Positions 52,708-60,849 of a stretch of 64,000 nt of DNA are shown here, piece after piece. A model generated the notes under the pieces. It did no database searches and was not told the DNA's origin. It saw only the letters and a list, made by a program, of their open reading frames with translations. This DNA is from Acidimicrobiia bacterium (GTDB taxonomy: Bacteria > Actinomycetota > Acidimicrobiia > Spongiisociales > UBA5794), in contig JAWKJB010000001.1 in NCBI GenBank assembly GCA_041393965.1, positions 124,001 through 188,000 on the forward strand. The letters are read 5' to 3'. The position numbers and the translations under genes were made by a program. The stretch's first letter is position 1. Every line of letters starts with the position of its first letter.

Positions 52708-53261
52708 AGGTCGACGCTCCCGGCCTTGAACTCGACCGGGATGGCACCGACCGAGGTGTCCTTCCGGAGCGGATGACCTTCCCAGTCGTCGGGGAGCAGG
52801 ATGCGGGTCAGGTCGGGGTGGCCGGGGAAGTCGATCCCGAAGAGGTCGAAGGCCTCGCGTTCGTAGAAGTTCGCACCGATGAACAGGCCGGTGATCGTCG
52901 GCACGGTGGGGTCATCGTGTGGGACCCGGGTCGAGATGATGATCCGCTGGTTGGCTTCCATGGACAGCAGATTCACGCCGACCTCGTACCGCGGTGCTTC
53001 CGTGAAGTGGTCCACCGCGTACAGGTCGATGAACATGTCGAAGCCCTGATCCTTTGCTGCCACAACGGAAGGGACATAGCGGTCGGTCGGCACCGAAACC
53101 CGGTGATACACCGATGCTGACGACGCGAAGGATTGCGCCACAACCGTGATGCCGATGGTGTCGTCGAGCGCAGCCAGCACGGACGCGACGAGCTCGTTGT
53201 CCGAAAGTCCCGTGCGTTGGGTTGGTGTCTCGGTCGCGGTCAGGGCGTCGTCGCTTGCCAT
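52704..53261 (-). CDS. nuoC: complex I subunit NuoC (14-subunit operon)
   Basis: The 185-residue 30-kDa subunit has FYEREAFDLFGIDFPGHPDL and RILLPDDWEGHPLRKD. ATG 53261 shares one base with the nuoB stop. The N-terminal 25 residues are low-complexity and Thr/Ala-rich. Confidence 0.95.
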   Translation of the reverse strand: MASDDALTATETPTQRTGLSDNELVASVLAALDDTIGITVVAQSFASSASVYHRVSVPTDRYVPSVVAAKDQGFDMFIDLYAVDHFTEAPRYEVGVNLLSMEANQRIIISTRVPHDDPTVPTITGLFIGANFYEREAFDLFGIDFPGHPDLTRILLPDDWEGHPLRKDTSVGAIPVEFKAGSVDL

Positions 53262-53746
53262 CAGAACACACCCGTTGAGTTGCGGATCTCGCCGTCCATG
53301 ATCATCTGTTGGAGGGACAGGATGCCGTGCATGAGCGACTGGGGGCCCGGCGGACATCCCGGCACATACATGTCGACGGGGACCACCTGGTCAACGCCCT
53401 GGACGAGTGCGTAGTTGTTGAACATGCCACCCGTCGAAGCGCATGCCCCCATCGAGAGGACCCACTTCGGTTCGGCCATCTGGTCGTACACCTGTCTCAA
53501 GACGGGAGCCATCTTCTGGCTCACACGGCCCGCCACGATCATCAGATCGGCTTGCCTCGGCGAGGCTCGGAAGACCTCCATGCCGAACCTCGCGAGGTCG
53601 TTGTGCGCCGCTCCGGTCCCCATCATCTCGATCGCGCAACAGGCCAGTCCGAACGAGGCAGGCCACATGGAGTTCGTTCGCGCCCAATTCACACCCTTTT
53701 CGACCGTGGTGAGGAGGAAGCCGGGTTCGGACGAGACGCCGGCCAT
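53261..53746 (-). CDS. nuoB: complex I subunit NuoB, cluster N2 (14-subunit operon)
   Basis: The 161-residue subunit has N2 ligands C36-C37 (FGLACCAIEMM), C102 (LSMGACASTGG) and C131 (MYVPGCPPGPQSL). ATG 53746 shares one base with the nuoA stop; the longer frame upstream lies within nuoA. Confidence 0.97.
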   Translation of the reverse strand: MAGVSSEPGFLLTTVEKGVNWARTNSMWPASFGLACCAIEMMGTGAAHNDLARFGMEVFRASPRQADLMIVAGRVSQKMAPVLRQVYDQMAEPKWVLSMGACASTGGMFNNYALVQGVDQVVPVDMYVPGCPPGPQSLMHGILSLQQMIMDGEIRNSTGVF

Positions 53747-54168
53747 CAGGCCGCCTCGTCGAGGCTCGGGGCGGGCGCCACAACCCGACGGTACCGAGCG
53801 CGGCGGGCCGTGTTCCAGTCGAGCGCTCCGCGCTTCCACACATACGCGAGGGTTTCGATGAGCATCAGCATGAACAACACGACCGCCGCGATGCCAGCCC
53901 AGCCAAACTGCTCCATGCGCACGGCCCACACGAACAGGAAGATGATCTCGACATCGAAGATCACGAACAACATCGCGACGAGGTAGAACCTGACCGGGAA
54001 CCGATCGACCGGATCCTGGAGGGGTACAATGCCGCATTCGTACGGTGCCAACTTCTCGGGTGTTGGGTTACGCGGAGCAAGCCTCGACGAGACAAACATC
54101 GACACGCCGGCGAACCCGATACCGAGAACCGTCATGAGCGCGATGGGGAGATAGTCGGCGAGCTCCAT
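53746..54168 (-). CDS. nuoA: complex I subunit NuoA (14-subunit operon)
   Basis: The 140-residue three-TM subunit has YECGIVPLQDPVDRFPVRFY and MLFVIFDVEIIFLFVWA. ATG 54168 is chosen; it has no obvious Shine-Dalgarno. First gene of the 14-subunit operon, divergent from rex with 88 bp between starts. Confidence 0.95.
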   Translation of the reverse strand: MELADYLPIALMTVLGIGFAGVSMFVSSRLAPRNPTPEKLAPYECGIVPLQDPVDRFPVRFYLVAMLFVIFDVEIIFLFVWAVRMEQFGWAGIAAVVLFMLMLIETLAYVWKRGALDWNTARRARYRRVVAPAPSLDEAA

Positions 54169-54256
54169 GGTGGCTGAGGATACTGAGGCCCGGAGTCGAC
54201 CCGAAATCATCGCGGGCGAATACTGAGTCGAAGAGACACCTGCCTAACCTCCGCGC
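54169..54256. promoter_or_regulatory. nuoA-rex divergent control region
   Basis: This 88-bp space must hold the starts of both the 14-gene nuo operon and rex. I could not find a good TTGTGAA-N4-TTCACAA Rex operator or a clear -35/-10 pair by eye. Control of nuo by Rex is expected from other actinobacteria but not shown here. Confidence 0.3.
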
Positions 54257-54877
54257 ATGGCTGACAGAATCCCGTCCGCGACGGTGGCGCGGCTTCCCCG
54301 ATATCTGCGATGTCTCTCGGACATGGCAGAGACGGTTTCGACCTGTTCCTCGGAGGGTCTTGCGACCGTCGCGGGGGTCAACGCGGCCCAGGTTCGCAAG
54401 GATCTCTCATACCTCGGGAGCCACGGCACCCGCGGTGTCGGGTACGACATCGACGAACTCCGGGCACAGATCCGGAAGGCGCTCGGAATGCTGAGGGATC
54501 ACCCGGTCATCATCATCGGCGCGGGCAATCTCGGTACCGCGCTCTCGAACTACAAGGGGTTCGAAAACTGGGGGTTCGAGATCCAAGCCATCGTCGACAT
54601 CGACGACGACAAGATAGGCAAACGGGTCGATGGGCTCGTGATTCAGTCCCTCCACGAGCTGGCAGCGATCGTCGCAGACAAGCAGATCAAGATCGGCATC
54701 ATCGCGACACCGCCCGCGGCAGCCCAAGGGGTTGCCGATCGGCTCATCGATGCCGGCATCAAGTCGATCCTGAATCTCGCACCGACCACACTCAAGACGC
54801 ACGACGATGTGGCGGTGCGACGCGTTGACCTGTCAACCGAGCTCGGCATCCTTGCGTACCACCTCAACCGTCCCTGA
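54257..54877 (+). CDS. rex: redox-sensing transcriptional repressor Rex
   Basis: The 206-residue Rex has an N-terminal winged helix (VAGVNAAQVRKDLSYLGSHG, about residues 38-57) with the GTRGVGYDI linker, then an NAD(H)-binding Rossmann domain (IIIGAGNLGTALSNY). Rex senses the NADH/NAD+ ratio and represses respiratory genes. Its position, divergent from the NADH-dependent complex I operon, fits that role. Confidence 0.96.
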   Translation: MADRIPSATVARLPRYLRCLSDMAETVSTCSSEGLATVAGVNAAQVRKDLSYLGSHGTRGVGYDIDELRAQIRKALGMLRDHPVIIIGAGNLGTALSNYKGFENWGFEIQAIVDIDDDKIGKRVDGLVIQSLHELAAIVADKQIKIGIIATPPAAAQGVADRLIDAGIKSILNLAPTTLKTHDDVAVRRVDLSTELGILAYHLNRP

Positions 54878-54894
54878 GGTGGTGGCCGTTCCGG

Positions 54895-55404
54895 TCAGCT
54901 CTCGGTGTCTGCCTCGTAGCGGGTGAGAGCAATCGCGAACATCAGGAACAGGACGAACGAACCGAGCGCCATCGCGATGGCCGGGAGTCGCATCTGGAGC
55001 GCGTTGAGGCCTTCGAGGTTCGCGGGCCGAATCCCGCGCGGTGCATAGACGGTGAACAGGATGCCGTTGATCGTCAGCCACCCCATGGTCGCCGCTCCGG
55101 TGAGCAGGAACGCGAGCCGCTTCCCGACATCGGTCCACAGCACGAACCAACCCGAGCCGATGAAGACGATCACGGCCCCGACCGTGATCGCGAGGCCCCG
55201 CATCGCGAGCGAGAAGTCGTTGACATGGCCGGTCTCCTCGTCCATTTGGCCGAAGACGGTGCCGATGAGCGAGATCGCGAACTCCCGCACGAAAGGGATC
55301 ATCGCGAGGAGCGACAGGATGAATGCAACAAGGCCGAACAGCTCGAGTGACGAGAGCCCCGACTCGTCGGACCGAATGCTCGGTGTCTGATTCTGACTCG
55401 CCAT
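54895..55404 (-). CDS. hypothetical membrane protein of the bc-complex operon
   Basis: The protein has 169 residues from the second ATG of ATGATGG; the first at 55407 is equally possible. Four or so hydrophobic helices are visible (LFGLVAFILSLLAMIPFV, GLAITVGAVIVFIGSGWFVL, LLTGAATMGWLTINGILF, ALGSFVLFLMFAIAL). I do not recognise a family. Overlap with the upstream cytochrome gene suggests an accessory subunit of the quinol-cytochrome c reductase. Confidence 0.75.
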   Translation of the reverse strand: MASQNQTPSIRSDESGLSSLELFGLVAFILSLLAMIPFVREFAISLIGTVFGQMDEETGHVNDFSLAMRGLAITVGAVIVFIGSGWFVLWTDVGKRLAFLLTGAATMGWLTINGILFTVYAPRGIRPANLEGLNALQMRLPAIAMALGSFVLFLMFAIALTRYEADTES

Positions 55405-56990
55405 CACAGCGTCCTCTCATACATGACGATCAGCTCGATCTGGGACTCGGACAACACCAACCCGAACGCCGGCATGCGGCCGGAACCGAGCCCGTTGACA
55501 CCGTACTGCTGCGAATCGGTCGAACCGTCGATCACGAACTTGACATGGTCGGCCATGTCGGGAAACTGGATCACGGCACGACCCGCGAGCAGCGACGGTC
55601 CCCACGCCCCCGAGCCCGCACCCTGTTCGAACGGGGAACCCGCCGAGTAGCCACCGGTGTGGCATCTCGCACAGTACGCATTGAACAGGCCCGCCGCCGT
55701 CATCGCTTCGTCAACCGTCACGCCCATCTCGGCCGCTTTCGCCTCGTAGTCGACCTCCCACAGCTTCATTGCGGCCGCGTTGTTGAGGAACGCGAGGCCT
55801 CGGTCGAGGTCAGCAAGGAACGCTTCTTGGCGTTCGACCGTGACATCGAGAAGGAGTACTTCGGTTTCGATCGCCGAGAGCAGCTCTTCGGCCGCGTCGA
55901 GATCGGGGAGCGGCTCGGATCCGTTCGGGTTCTCGTTGGTGAACGGATTCGCCGGATCGAAGGTGAAGGCATAGATCGTCTGCTCGGCCCCTGATGCACC
56001 GACCACGGTCTGGAGGGTTGCGGTCGCCATGGCCGAAAGGGGACCCTCGACCGCATCCGCAAGGCCATCGCGATCGGCGTCCGGCGCAGGATCGGAGCAC
56101 AGCGCGTTGACGATCGCCGCGGATTGTTCGGTGCAGGTCTCGGGATCCTGGAACAGGTCCTTGATGTCGTCGGGGAACGAACCAACAATCCCGAGTTGCC
56201 TCGGTGCGTCGTTCACGAGGGCGATCTCTGCCTCCTGTGCATCGATGAGGGCCCCGGTTGCCTGTGCACCGCTTTTGATCGCGGTGAGGGCAAGATCGGT
56301 CGCGGTTTGGGCCTGGTCGAACGCTTCCTGTTGCGAGATCTGGATCGTCTCGAGGTACGCGATCACCTGGTCGACTTCCTGCACGGTCATGGCGCCGCCA
56401 CCGTCGAGCCCGTTTGCTGGCATCGGCGTGCCGGCACGGCCATAGACGATCCAGTGCCGCACCTCGTCCTCGGTGTACCGGTAGAACACATCGTTGAGTG
56501 ACGGCACCTTCCAGCTCGTTTGAACACCAGAGCGCGGCTCGGTGAAAGCAACGGCCCCACCACCGCCGTTCGGCCCGTGACAGTCGACACATTGGAAACC
56601 GGTGACGCTGTACCAGTGCGCTCCTGCGGCTACATCTTCCTCGACGATCGCCTCGGCTGCGGCCGCCTGTCGATCCGGCTCGTTGATGGCGTACCAGGGC
56701 ATCGTGATCGCGAGCAGAACGGAGAGGAACAGCGCGGCGCGAAGCACATGGGTCAGCTTCTCGTTCTCGAGCTCATCGTCCGACACATGCGGCGACAGGT
56801 TGGGTGCGGCGGCTTCGTTGGCCGAAGCCCGGTTCTGCCGAGAGTGGACGAAGAGGTACCCCATCCATACGAGGAGCAGCGCCACCACGATCGTGACCAC
56901 GACGGCGCCCATTCCGACGCCACCGGTCGAAACGGGCTCCGTGCTCGCGGTCGCCATCACGAGGCCAACCATGGCGCCAAGATCAAACAC
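55404..56990 (-). CDS. membrane-anchored diheme cytochrome c of the bc complex
   Basis: The 528-residue protein has two N-terminal TM helices (about 28-49 and 82-100), a first heme motif CVDCH (134-138) and a second CARCH (439-443). Between them lies an insertion of about 215 residues with a Ca-binding-type loop (DPAPDADRDGLADAVEG, 299-315). It likely replaces the diheme QcrC cytochrome that links the bc complex to the oxidase. GTG 56990 overlaps the Rieske 3' end by 8 nt; ATG 56957 is an alternative start. Confidence 0.88.
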   Translation of the reverse strand: MFDLGAMVGLVMATASTEPVSTGGVGMGAVVVTIVVALLLVWMGYLFVHSRQNRASANEAAAPNLSPHVSDDELENEKLTHVLRAALFLSVLLAITMPWYAINEPDRQAAAAEAIVEEDVAAGAHWYSVTGFQCVDCHGPNGGGGAVAFTEPRSGVQTSWKVPSLNDVFYRYTEDEVRHWIVYGRAGTPMPANGLDGGGAMTVQEVDQVIAYLETIQISQQEAFDQAQTATDLALTAIKSGAQATGALIDAQEAEIALVNDAPRQLGIVGSFPDDIKDLFQDPETCTEQSAAIVNALCSDPAPDADRDGLADAVEGPLSAMATATLQTVVGASGAEQTIYAFTFDPANPFTNENPNGSEPLPDLDAAEELLSAIETEVLLLDVTVERQEAFLADLDRGLAFLNNAAAMKLWEVDYEAKAAEMGVTVDEAMTAAGLFNAYCARCHTGGYSAGSPFEQGAGSGAWGPSLLAGRAVIQFPDMADHVKFVIDGSTDSQQYGVNGLGSGRMPAFGLVLSESQIELIVMYERTL

Positions 56991-57834
56991 AGAACGGTCC
57001 TTGTGGGTAGGCGACCGTGTAGTGCTTCGACCGGGCGGTCTGGACGATGTTGCCGGTCTCGATGATCAGCTCGCCCGCGTCGTTGACGGAGACGCCGAAC
57101 CGGTCGAGGTTTCGCGGTGCCGGTCCTGCTGCATATTCGCCATGCCCGTTGTACTTGGATCCGTGGCACGGGCACTCGAAACCCTGTGATGACTCACACG
57201 ACGGGACACGACACCCGAGGTGCACGCATCGTTGCCACAGTGCCATGAGACCGACCCCGTCGGACTCGGCGCCTGCCACGACGAACGGCACCGATTCGTA
57301 CGACGAGCCCGGGAGCTTGCTCATGTCGAACGGGACGATCCACGCCTGGGCGGCGGGAATGAACTTGGGGACGATCGAGCCGGCGACGAGGGTCTCCGCC
57401 TTGAGGTCCGTCACCTTCCCGGCGTTGATCGGCGTGCCGAACCCACCCTTCAGCTTTGGCCATACGAACGCGAGGCTTGCAAGGGTGAACTGCAACATGA
57501 ACAAGCCGAACACAGCACCGAGCGCCCTGTTGAAGAACTTGCGTCTCGTGATGCCGTAGTCCGTTGCAGAGATCTCCTCCCTCGGTGGGTCGTCCACGAA
57601 CTCGGCCGGGGCGGCCACCATCGTCGCGACAGCGCCGTCACCCTCCGGTTCGCCGCCGCGGGCCCGCGCCAATGCCGCCCGCCGCTCCTTGTCGGCTCGG
57701 ATCGCCTTCCGATCGAGCTCTGCCGCGGTGGCAGCCCCTTCAGCGTCGGAGCGCCGTACCGCGACCGCGACGATGCCGGCGAGGGCAACGACCCCCGCGC
57801 CGATGAGGATGAGGATGAAAGTCGTCGTTGTCAT
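56983..57834 (-). CDS. qcrA: Rieske iron-sulfur protein of quinol-cytochrome c reductase
   Basis: The 283-residue protein has an N-terminal TM helix (about 5-27), a charged linker, a twin-arginine-like ITRRKFF (95-101) before a second TM helix (104-125), and the Rieske cluster motifs CVHLGC (203-208) and CPCHGS (221-226) with the extra disulfide Cys213. ATG 57834 overlaps the stop of the cytochrome b C-terminal subunit by 4 nt. Confidence 0.95.
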   Translation of the reverse strand: MTTTTFILILIGAGVVALAGIVAVAVRRSDAEGAATAAELDRKAIRADKERRAALARARGGEPEGDGAVATMVAAPAEFVDDPPREEISATDYGITRRKFFNRALGAVFGLFMLQFTLASLAFVWPKLKGGFGTPINAGKVTDLKAETLVAGSIVPKFIPAAQAWIVPFDMSKLPGSSYESVPFVVAGAESDGVGLMALWQRCVHLGCRVPSCESSQGFECPCHGSKYNGHGEYAAGPAPRNLDRFGVSVNDAGELIIETGNIVQTARSKHYTVAYPQGPFCV

Positions 57835-58721
57835 TCGAGGATCGTCTTGAGGTCGTCGAAGAAGACGCCGTCGCGCCACGGGAAGGTGAAGTTGAAACCC
57901 GGACCCCTGAAGAAGGATCCGAAGATGGTGAGTATCGAGGATGCCATGAAGAACACCGTGAAGATCGCGATCGCGAGTTTGCGATCGGATGGTCGCACCG
58001 ACGGGTTCCGGTCGATGTACGGGATGAAGGTGAGCCCGACCAGGCCGAAGGTCGGGATGATCACACCGGCGACCTGGGGGTCGAAGTAGGCGAGGAGCTC
58101 CTGGAGGCCGAGGAAGTACCACGGCGCCTTGCTCGGATTCGGCTGTGAGTTGAAGTTGGCGAACTCCAGCAGGGGCGCATCGATGAATGCCGACATCAGT
58201 GTCAGGAGGGCGAGCATTGCGAGCAGCGCAACGAACTCGATCGCAAGAAGGTGTGGCCACACATTGACCTTGTCGGCAGGCTCTCGCGTCGTGCCCTGGA
58301 TGGCACCCGCCTTGACGACCGTGAGGAGGCGCTGGGTGCGGACACCGGGTGGCGGGCCGGCGGGACGGACGGGGGCCCCAGCTGCTGGCGCTGCTGCGGC
58401 TGTTGCGGGAGCGGCCGCGGCGACGGCTCCTGCCATGGCCGGAACGGGCCTTCCGTCCGCTTTGGCCCTTGCAAACATGGCACGCTGAAGGAGGGGTCTG
58501 GGAACACCGAACTTGGCGGACTCGCTGTCGAGATCGCGAGTCGGGCCACCTGCGACCGGTGCAGCGGCTGCAGCGGCCTGCGGCGCAGCAGCCTGCGCGG
58601 TGGCGCCGGTGGGGGCCGGTTCACCCTTCATCTCTGCGAGAACAACCTCGAAGGGACGACCGTCGGCCTTCGCCCGTGCTTCGGCTGATCGCCTCAGAAG
58701 ATGCTCTGGTAGCTCTGCCAC
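57831..58721 (-). CDS. cytochrome b C-terminal (subunit IV-like) protein with N-terminal RRSAEARA modules
   Basis: The 296-residue protein has two parts. Residues about 150-296 match the C-terminal half of cytochrome b (PSKAPWYFLGLQELLAYFDP, then IPTFGLVGLTFIPYIDRNPS and a PEWY-like quinol-site region as KAPWYFLGL), with four TM helices. Residues 1-100 hold two copies of a short module (EHLLRRSAEARAKADGRPFE at 6-25, RPLLQRAMFARAKADGRPVP at 75-94) joined by Ala/Pro linkers. The same module is repeated three times in the cytochrome at 62759. GTG 58721 has AAGGAG five nt upstream. Confidence 0.9.
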   Translation of the reverse strand: MAELPEHLLRRSAEARAKADGRPFEVVLAEMKGEPAPTGATAQAAAPQAAAAAAPVAGGPTRDLDSESAKFGVPRPLLQRAMFARAKADGRPVPAMAGAVAAAAPATAAAAPAAGAPVRPAGPPPGVRTQRLLTVVKAGAIQGTTREPADKVNVWPHLLAIEFVALLAMLALLTLMSAFIDAPLLEFANFNSQPNPSKAPWYFLGLQELLAYFDPQVAGVIIPTFGLVGLTFIPYIDRNPSVRPSDRKLAIAIFTVFFMASSILTIFGSFFRGPGFNFTFPWRDGVFFDDLKTILE

Positions 58722-58730
58722 AGGTGCTCC

Positions 58731-59507
58731 TTAGAGGGGTCCGGAGATGCCGCCATCCTTGCGGACCCGCCAGAAGTGGACGGCCATGAAGATGGTGATG
58801 ATGAACGGGAGGAACAAGACATGCAGGACATACCACCGCAGCAGGGTATCGGCGGTGATCTGGACGCCACCGATCAGGGTGAACGAGACTTGCGCCCCGA
58901 ACACGGGCACATATGCCGCCATGTTCGAACCGACGGTCACAGCCCACAAAGCGAGCTGATCCCATGGGAGCAGATACCCGGTGAACGACAGCAGCAGGGT
59001 CAACAACAACAGGATGATGCCAACGACCCAGTTGAACTCACGCGGTGGCTTGTAGGCGCCGTGATAGAACACCCTCGTCATGTGGAGGAACACCGTGAGC
59101 ACCATCAGGTGCGCACCCCATCGGTGCATGTTGCGCACCAGCTGCCCGAACGCGACATCGGTGGCGAGTGCCTGGAGATCGAAGTACGCCTCAGGCGAGG
59201 TTGGCCGGTAGTAGAACATCAAGAAGATGCCGGTGATCGTCAGCACAATGAACAAGAAGAAACTCAGTCCCCCGAGGCAGAGCACATAGGACACCTTGAC
59301 ACCGTGGCGCTTCACCTTCACGGGATGCAGGTGATACAGCACATTGTTCATCACGACATAGGCGCGGTTGCGTGGCGTGTCGCTGTTGTCCGAACGCATG
59401 GGCGAACCGGGACGGAAGATCGACTCCCACACCTGGGAATTGCGAAGATGGTCGCCCATCCCCGTCACGGCGGCTTTGAGGCCGCCCTTCCCGTTCCCGT
59501 TTGCCAC
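58731..59507 (-). CDS. cytochrome b N-terminal (b6-like) protein
   Basis: The 258-residue protein has four TM helices and the four heme His ligands in MHRWGAHLMVLTVFLHMTR and LHVLFLPFIITIFMAVHFW. GTG 59507 has AGGAG nine nt upstream. It ends 10 nt before the C-terminal subunit starts, so cytochrome b is split as in b6f complexes, unlike the single QcrB usual in actinobacteria. Confidence 0.93.
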   Translation of the reverse strand: MANGNGKGGLKAAVTGMGDHLRNSQVWESIFRPGSPMRSDNSDTPRNRAYVVMNNVLYHLHPVKVKRHGVKVSYVLCLGGLSFFLFIVLTITGIFLMFYYRPTSPEAYFDLQALATDVAFGQLVRNMHRWGAHLMVLTVFLHMTRVFYHGAYKPPREFNWVVGIILLLLTLLLSFTGYLLPWDQLALWAVTVGSNMAAYVPVFGAQVSFTLIGGVQITADTLLRWYVLHVLFLPFIITIFMAVHFWRVRKDGGISGPL

Positions 59508-59604
59508 TTGGTGTGCTCCTCTTCGATCCGTCGCTGTCTGATTCGCTGTTGGTGCTGTTGGTGTTGTGTTGGTCGTCTCGGTTCGGTACCGGTTCGATGG
59601 ACGG

Positions 59605-60060
59605 TCAGGTCTGGCCAGCCCACCGCACGCCGTACGCGACACCGGTCTTCGTGTCCCGATCACCCGTGTCGTACTCCCACGGAGCCGACACGAACTCCTC
59701 GGACTGCTCCGCAAGGGAGCCGCCGAACTTGCCGATCGTGATCACATTGGTGGGACACCGGTCAACGCACAGTTTGCACCGGGTACATTCCGTGTCGTCA
59801 ATGATGAACAACGCGCCGTTTTCTTCCTTGGCGTTCGGATCGTCCACACCAAAGGTCTCGGTGACGATGTCCGGCGTGAGGAAGTGGATGCACTTCCAAG
59901 GGCAAATGTCCACGCAGCCAGCACACAGGATGCATTCGGACTCGTTGATGTGGATGAACTGCTTGGGCTTCACCGCCGCGGTCATGTACTCGGTATCGAC
60001 GAGGGCAAGCTGGTAGTCGTCCCTGATCGGGGGTGTCTCGAGCCACGCTTCCTTCGCCAT
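59605..60060 (-). CDS. 2[4Fe-4S] ferredoxin of the bc-complex operon
   Basis: The 151-residue protein has two [4Fe-4S] motifs, CILCAGCVDICPWKC (43-57) and CTRCKLCVDRCP (92-103), separated by an insertion of about 34 residues. The N-terminal half is family-like (KQFIHINESECILC). ATG 60060 shares one base with the stop of the upstream membrane protein. It may feed or drain electrons at the bc complex; the partner is unknown. Confidence 0.88.
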   Translation of the reverse strand: MAKEAWLETPPIRDDYQLALVDTEYMTAAVKPKQFIHINESECILCAGCVDICPWKCIHFLTPDIVTETFGVDDPNAKEENGALFIIDDTECTRCKLCVDRCPTNVITIGKFGGSLAEQSEEFVSAPWEYDTGDRDTKTGVAYGVRWAGQT

Positions 60061-60644
60061 CAGCTGGCACCCCTCAGCGGACGACCGTAGTCCGAAACAG
60101 GGGTCGGTTTCGGCACATCGGCGCGCTTCGCCCGCTCTTGCATCTGGTACATGATCACGGGAACGGCGATGGTCAGCGTCGTCACATAGCCAGCCGAGAT
60201 CATGTCCTTGAGTGCGGCGTACGAGATGGACACATCGTTGTTGAGAACAAGGATGGGCGGAATCGTAAAGAAGTTCTTCTGCGGCGTCCATTCGAGGGTG
60301 GATTGCGTCAGCGTGAGGAATTGGTTGGGGATGACAGCGAACAGGATGAGCATGAGCGCCGTGAACAACAGGCCGCCGAGCATCGCCCTTGCCCATGTCA
60401 TCGGCCTTCGGTAGATGAACCCGTAGGTGATGCCGCCCATCGCGATGAGGACTCCCCCAAGTGCGATGAGTTGGAACATGGTGACGACAACCCATCCCCT
60501 CGGCATGAACGAATACAGCTCACGACCGAAGTCGTCCACCTCGGGGGCTTCTGACATGTGCACACCGAGGGAGGCCACGATCGTGATGATGATCCCGACA
60601 AGGATCGCGGCGTATCCGATGGCGAGTCGTTTGCGTTCGTTCAA
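60060..60644 (-). CDS. hypothetical membrane protein of the bc-complex operon
   Basis: The 194-residue protein starts at TTG 60644 with AAGGA six nt upstream. It has a first helix (IGYAAILVGIIITIVASLGV), a PRGWVVVTMFQLIALGGVLI helix, LLFTALMLILFAVIPNQFL and a last helix near VTTLTIAVPVIMYQM. The family is not recognised. As first gene of the bc operon it may be an assembly or accessory subunit. Confidence 0.75.
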   Translation of the reverse strand: MNERKRLAIGYAAILVGIIITIVASLGVHMSEAPEVDDFGRELYSFMPRGWVVVTMFQLIALGGVLIAMGGITYGFIYRRPMTWARAMLGGLLFTALMLILFAVIPNQFLTLTQSTLEWTPQKNFFTIPPILVLNNDVSISYAALKDMISAGYVTTLTIAVPVIMYQMQERAKRADVPKPTPVSDYGRPLRGAS

Positions 60645-60849
60645 CGGTGTTCCTTCGTGACCCCCTCATTGTATGCCTCCTGTGAGTTCTCTCATCATCA
60701 CGCCCCGGCGTCGCGCAACCCCTTCTCCGCTTGGTGAACCCGCCGGATCCTGGCCCGTTCCGGGAATACAGGTGTGGTCCGGTCCACGGCTAGAGTTGCG
60801 ACGGCCGAAGACGGCCGGGAGCCGCCGTACGCAGGAGGAAGCCCCAAGC
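60645..60849. promoter_or_regulatory. divergent region between the bc operon and the CcoN-CcoO fusion
   Basis: Two respiratory operons start here in opposite directions. On the plus strand a TAGAGT -10-like box lies near 60790 with no good -35, and AGGAGG precedes the GTG at 60850. Upstream frames continue to an ATG at 60673, but their sequence is not family-like. Confidence 0.35.
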
